Shown piece by piece: positions 20,603 through 23,900 of a stretch of 23,900 nucleotides of DNA. Position 1 is the stretch's first letter; every line of letters begins with the position of its first letter. A program made the translations under genes and the position numbers. The notes beneath the pieces are model-generated. The model had not been told where the DNA came from, made no database searches, and was given only the letters and a program-made list of their open reading frames with translations. Source of the stretch: a virus; IMG/VR virus record IMGVR_UViG_3300050014_000309, positions 1-23,900 of that record; one strand, written 5' to 3'.

Positions 20603-21496
20603 GTGGACATTAACGATTTGGATGAACAAGCGATCGCTGCATTGGAAGAACCACAAGAAGAGGCTGAAATAATTGAGGAAGTAATTCCTGAAACTTCAGA
20701 GCCTTCGGAAGCTCCAGAAGAAACCCCACGGAAATTCCTCCTGAGAGGGAAGGAATATACCGAGGAAGAGCTTATGGAATCTATTAACAGCGGATTGCGG
20801 CAGGCAGATTACACCCGTAAGACACAGGAAATTGCAGAGAAGGAAAGACAATTTGAGGCGAACAAGGCTGCTTTTATTGCGGAATATGCGCCTCGAATCC
20901 AAACCGTTCACGACTTGGATAGATGGCTTGCCGAGAACCAAGAAGAGGCAAAGATAATTTACACCAAGCTGGCAGAGAAAGTGCAGAAACTCGAATCAAC
21001 GGGAACTACTCCTTCTCAAATAATGAACGATCCAGTCGTTCGACAGCTAAATGCGAAGCTGGATCAGGCCACAAAGCAGATTGAAACGATTTCCAAACGT
21101 CAGGAAGAAGAAGATAAAAAAATATTGGAAAGTCAACTCGTGGCAGCATTGACGGATTTACGGGAGAGAAAGTCTGCTGAGTGCAAAGATCATGGCATTG
21201 CGATGCCAGAATACAGCGATGCGGAACTATGTCGCTGGTGTGCAGAGAATCAAACTCCAAACTTGGAAGCAGGCTTCCAGTATCTTTTTGGCAAGACTCT
21301 CCTTGATAGTGCCTTACAGGCCGGAGAATCTAAAGCCCTTGGAAAATACAAAGGGAAAAGTGGTGTTCGAGTAGAGGGATCCAGATCAATATCTAGTTCC
21401 CCTAGAACCACGCAGACAGATGCTCCGGTACATGCGAAGGACTACAACGAAGCCGGAGAACTTGCCAGGGCAGAATTGGATAGCCTCTCTTCCTAA
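20603..21496 (+). CDS. Scaffold protein of the head
   Basis: 297 aa from GTG 20603 (AGGAG 7 bases upstream). The N-terminus is very acidic (LEEPQEEAEIIEEVIPETSE), followed by the phage scaffold pattern RGKEYTEEELMESINSGLRQ and DYTRKTQEIAEKERQFE. A long helical, coiled-coil-like middle runs to about residue 195, and the end is Ser/Thr/Arg-rich. Scaffolds fill the prohead and leave before packaging. It precedes the major capsid gene by 18 bases and has its own promoter. Confidence 0.75.
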   Translation: MDINDLDEQAIAALEEPQEEAEIIEEVIPETSEPSEAPEETPRKFLLRGKEYTEEELMESINSGLRQADYTRKTQEIAEKERQFEANKAAFIAEYAPRIQTVHDLDRWLAENQEEAKIIYTKLAEKVQKLESTGTTPSQIMNDPVVRQLNAKLDQATKQIETISKRQEEEDKKILESQLVAALTDLRERKSAECKDHGIAMPEYSDAELCRWCAENQTPNLEAGFQYLFGKTLLDSALQAGESKALGKYKGKSGVRVEGSRSISSSPRTTQTDAPVHAKDYNEAGELARAELDSLSS

Positions 21497-21514
21497 AAGA
21501 AAGGCGGATTTATT

Positions 21515-22468
21515 ATGGCTACTTTACAAGGAATATCAGCTCTCGTGAAGAAACTCTATCTTCCAGTGCTGGTAGATAACTCTACAAAAAGCAACATCCT
21601 CCTGTATCGAAACTACAGGAGAGGAACACGAATCGAAGAGACTGAGACTATTTATGCTCCCCTCCGCTATGCGGATCTGGCAGGTAGATGGTATTCCAAA
21701 TACGACGTTTGGAATTCCAGTCCCCCCGACTTTATCAAAGCGGCGGAATTCAAGCCAACTCAGTGCGAAGCCGAGATGGAACTATCTGGATACGACGAAG
21801 TAGTCGGGACAAGCTCTCTATCAACAATAAACTACTTGAAAGTTCTTATGCAGTCAGCAGAAGATACGATCAAGAACTTGATGGGAGCAGGATTGTTCTC
21901 CGATGGCACCGGATACGCCGGAAAGATTCTTCTGGGCCTTGGAGCCGCAATAGACGACGGAACAAACGTCCAGGTTTATGGAGGTCTTGATCGTCTGGGA
22001 GATTCTCCTTTCTGGCGGTCCAATGTCAGTGGAAACAGCGGCACTCCGAGAGCTATCACAACGAAGCTCATGCAGAAAATCATGGGCAAATGCTCGATAG
22101 ACAACGACAGGCCCACACTTCTGACAACAACTCAGTCCGTGTGGGACGAGTACATGTATCTTCTGGAAAGCCAGCAGAGGTTTATCCAGAGAGATGCCGA
22201 GTTGTTCGCCAATGGCGGATTCCAGAACATTCTCTTCGATGGTCGTCCGGTAGTGGTTGATTCTCACGTTCCTAATGGAACGATGTATTTTATCAATGAG
22301 AACTATCTTGACCTGCAGACGTTCAAGGCGAGAGACATGGCATTCCGTCCGTTCCAGTCAGTCCCCAAGGGTCAGGATGCGGCTGTTGCCTACATCAGAT
22401 GGATGGGGCAACTTACGTCCAATAATTGTCGTATGCAGGGAGTCCTGAAGGACATCTTAGAGCCATAG
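21515..22468 (+). CDS. Major capsid protein
   Basis: 317 aa. The N-terminal part (ISALVKKLYLPVLVDN) and the body (EETETIYAPLRYADLAGRWY, LMGAGLFSDGTGYAGKILLG, FDGRPVVVDSHVPNGTMYFI) match HK97-fold major capsid proteins in length and layout, including the 'grounded' loop with PVVVDSHVP near the C-terminus. Position after the scaffold supports the call. The start ATG 21515 has AAAGG upstream. No cleavage site by a prohead protease can be recognised. Confidence 0.85.
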   Translation: MATLQGISALVKKLYLPVLVDNSTKSNILLYRNYRRGTRIEETETIYAPLRYADLAGRWYSKYDVWNSSPPDFIKAAEFKPTQCEAEMELSGYDEVVGTSSLSTINYLKVLMQSAEDTIKNLMGAGLFSDGTGYAGKILLGLGAAIDDGTNVQVYGGLDRLGDSPFWRSNVSGNSGTPRAITTKLMQKIMGKCSIDNDRPTLLTTTQSVWDEYMYLLESQQRFIQRDAELFANGGFQNILFDGRPVVVDSHVPNGTMYFINENYLDLQTFKARDMAFRPFQSVPKGQDAAVAYIRWMGQLTSNNCRMQGVLKDILEP

Positions 22469-22493
22469 GCTCAATAACAGAGAGGTGAAAGAA

Positions 22494-22646
22494 ATGGCTA
22501 AAGAAAGCAAGACTCAGGTGACTCTTGAGGGCGGGAAAGGCCCTGGCGGTGGAGTGGACATTCTCGGTAAGCCCACTAACGAACCGTATGACACCTACAA
22601 GTTTAATCCGGGTGACTTATCTGCCAAGGAAGGCAAAAAGAAATAA
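22494..22646 (+). CDS. 50-aa Gly/Lys-rich head-region protein
   Basis: ATG 22494 follows a strong GAGAGGTGA site. The protein is hydrophilic: MAKESKTQVTLEGGKGPGGG, then NEPYDTYKFNPGD and a Lys-rich end (AKEGKKK). It is Gly-rich and probably flexible, possibly a capsid-linker or decoration peptide. No family is recognised. Confidence 0.6.
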   Translation: MAKESKTQVTLEGGKGPGGGVDILGKPTNEPYDTYKFNPGDLSAKEGKKK

Positions 22647-22679
22647 GGCAAAAATGCCTTGAAAGGAGTTTAGCTTATC

Positions 22680-23114
22680 ATGGAAAAAACTATTTATGCT
22701 TCTGCCCTTAACTCGAACTCCATCGAAGCCCTGGACGAACCGGGAATAACCAGGACTGAAGCTGGTACTCAGTATGTATATATGCAGGCTAACGGAACTC
22801 TTTCGGCTGGAGATGTGGTTGTTCCAACTGCTGATACTGCCACGGTTTCTACTACGTCTACAGCCAGCTTTGTCGGGGTTGCTGGAGTAGTCTACTCTGG
22901 CATCTCAGATCATTACTTCGGATGGGTAGCCAAGGATGGCCCGGTATTTGCGAAAGTAAACGCCACCGGAGGCATTGCAGTCGGAGATGGAATAAAGACT
23001 ACGACTAACACCGGCAAGGCTGCAAAGACTACCGCTGCCGCCGGAGACAAATTCGGCTATGCCCTAGCTGACGCAACGACGGATACTCTCGTTCCGTGTT
23101 ATGTACAGTGCTGA
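22680..23114 (+). CDS. Capsid-associated (decoration or stabilising) protein
   Basis: 144 aa, rich in Ala/Thr/Gly/Val with beta-strand alternation (AGDVVVPTADTATVSTTSTA, FVGVAGVVYSG, TGGIAVGDGIKTTT). The layout, in which a 'may be toggled' value is followed by GIAVGDGI, resembles the DUF2190-type head proteins that follow major capsid genes. The start ATG 22680 has a GAAAGGAG site about 11 bases upstream. Its role would be capsid stabilisation; this is inference from position and composition. Confidence 0.65.
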   Translation: MEKTIYASALNSNSIEALDEPGITRTEAGTQYVYMQANGTLSAGDVVVPTADTATVSTTSTASFVGVAGVVYSGISDHYFGWVAKDGPVFAKVNATGGIAVGDGIKTTTNTGKAAKTTAAAGDKFGYALADATTDTLVPCYVQC

Positions 23115-23119
23115 TAAGA

Positions 23120-23168
23120 TCAAGTCTGCTTCCCTCCCTCTTCGGGGGGAGGGGGCAGTCAATCTTGA
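23120..23168 (+). other. Long hairpin between head genes
   Basis: TCAAG (23120-23124) pairs with CTTGA (23164-23168), CTGC (23126-23129) with GCAG (23155-23158), and CCCTCCC (23132-23138) with GGGAGGG (23147-23153). No T-run follows, so it is not a clear terminator. It may slow RNA polymerase or protect the message of the abundant capsid gene. Confidence 0.55.
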
Positions 23169-23180
23169 AGGAGGAAAAAA

Positions 23181-23477
23181 ATGTCGTCAATAGTACTTAT
23201 AAAAAATGGAGACACTCGTGATTTCGTGGACAAATGCGGAGGGAAGGATATTTTCATACCTGCCGGTGGGCAGATTCATCAGCCAATAGAAGTGGCAAAG
23301 TTCCTCATCGGAGATTTGTCCCTCCCCCCAGAGGATTTAAAGAAGAATCTTTCCGGCGTCAAACTTCGTCGTGGAGAAGGCTACAGCGAACTCGTAACTT
23401 ACGAGGAGGTAAACGATGGAGTTATTTCTGCTCCAGAAGTTGTGGCCCCAAAGATCCCGCTTAAAAAGTTAAAGTAG
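23181..23477 (+). CDS. 98-aa small head protein
   Basis: ATG 23181 follows AAGGAGG. The protein has alternating strands and loops (SIVLIKNGDTRDFVDKCGGK, DIFIPAGGQIHQPIEV) and a Pro/Lys-rich end (APKIPLKKLK). No known family is recognised. Position in the head cluster suggests a decoration or connector protein. Confidence 0.6.
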   Translation: MSSIVLIKNGDTRDFVDKCGGKDIFIPAGGQIHQPIEVAKFLIGDLSLPPEDLKKNLSGVKLRRGEGYSELVTYEEVNDGVISAPEVVAPKIPLKKLK

Positions 23478-23489
23478 GAGGTTCTCAGT

Positions 23490-23768
23490 ATGGTACCCAT
23501 TCAAGTATCAGATGGCACAGGGATTAAAGACAAGATGTCCTTCCCTGTCAATGTAAACCAAAACGACATGAACGGTTCTATAGTTACTGCGACTATCGGA
23601 TCCGTAGAAACGTCCGTAGTCACTGCGCTCGGACAGGTTCCTGTCAACGTAATGATAGAGCCGCAGGCAAATGTAGGGTGTGTCTGGCAGACGAAAGCCG
23701 CGACTGCGACAAATGCCTACTACGCCTGCAGCGCGGCTGGATCTGTCAAATTCACCTTCTTCGCATAG
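23490..23768 (+). CDS. 92-aa beta-rich structural protein
   Basis: ATG 23490 follows TAGGAGG. The composition is Val/Thr/Ala/Asn-rich with strands (IQVSDGTGIKDKMSFPVNVN, SIVTATIGSVETSVV, KFTFFA). No signal peptide or membrane segment is visible. It looks like a small virion protein, and I recognise no family. A partial glycosyltransferase gene follows 6 bases later. Confidence 0.6.
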   Translation: MVPIQVSDGTGIKDKMSFPVNVNQNDMNGSIVTATIGSVETSVVTALGQVPVNVMIEPQANVGCVWQTKAATATNAYYACSAAGSVKFTFFA

Positions 23769-23774
23769 GTAGCT

Positions 23775-23900
23775 ATGAGAATACTGACTCTTTCCAATGC
23801 CCCGTGGTGTCCATCGGGTTATGGGAATCAGACAGCCTCTTTCGTGCAACATGCTTCGGCAAATGGCATTGAAGTAGGCTGTATCTGTAATAATGGGCTC
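23775..23900 (+). CDS. Start of a second GT4-like glycosyltransferase (partial)
   Basis: ATG 23775 opens a frame reading MRILTLSNAPWCPSGYGNQT, then a helix (ASFVQHASANG) and a strand (IEVGCICNNG) before the window ends. The beginning 'RILTLSNAPWCPSGYGNQ' is typical of GT-B glycosyltransferases (GT4) that open with a short strand and a Gly-rich loop. The ribosome site is weak. It implies that the glycan genes continue to the right. Confidence 0.6.
   Translation, partial: MRILTLSNAPWCPSGYGNQTASFVQHASANGIEVGCICNNGL

Noticed and set aside
1-23900. Search for integrase, attachment site, tRNA or IS element
   Set aside because: No sequence in the window supports any of these, so lysogeny cannot be judged from here.

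Overview
The window looks like part of a tailed double-stranded DNA phage or prophage (Caudoviricetes type). It has two oppositely transcribed arms that meet at about 7.1-7.5 kb. The host cannot be named from the sequence. Shine-Dalgarno sites are strong almost everywhere. One operator class matches the Gram-positive LexA/DinR consensus CGAAC-N4-GTTCG. A Sec-type signal peptide and a GT9 (heptosyltransferase-like) glycosyltransferase would also fit a host with a complex outer envelope. No integrase, CRISPR array, tRNA or IS element was seen.

Left arm (1-7088, minus strand, visibly more GC-rich): tightly packed early genes. In transcription order these are a zinc-ribbon protein, a ribbon-helix-helix (RHH) protein, a 147-aa unknown, a stretch of hairpins without a convincing gene, a 26-aa membrane peptide, a short sliding clamp (DnaN-like), a protein with a probable LPD29 domain and a 52-aa RHH protein. 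A strong promoter with a palindromic operator follows. Downstream of it lie an Xre-type HTH regulator, a small membrane protein, an 18-aa leader ORF, a YqaJ-type exonuclease, an SMC/Rad50-like ATPase and the first codons of another gene. This reads as replication followed by recombination.

Junction (7089-8660): divergent promoters, two small plus-strand genes, an intrinsic terminator, a candidate structured small RNA (about 7974-8083), a broken P63C-like gene, and a second promoter whose palindrome shares an 11-bp core with the operator in front of the leftward HTH gene.

Right arm (8662-23900, plus strand, more AT-rich): small leading genes (a secreted repeat protein, an RHH protein, a membrane protein, an HTH protein), then the large terminase, which is interrupted at Walker B by a 299-aa intein. 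Next come a zinc-ribbon peptide, a small membrane protein, an EF-hand protein, and a three-gene glycan cassette (a GT9-TylF methyltransferase fusion, a polysaccharide pyruvyl transferase and a GT4 glycosyltransferase). A promoter with LexA-like boxes then precedes an FmdB-type zinc ribbon, the portal and a Pro-rich protein. A second promoter with the same box precedes the scaffold, major capsid, small head proteins and the start of another glycosyltransferase. The layout suggests that the phage decorates its virion or host glycans and may gate its head genes by DNA damage or by its own repressor. Both ideas are inference.
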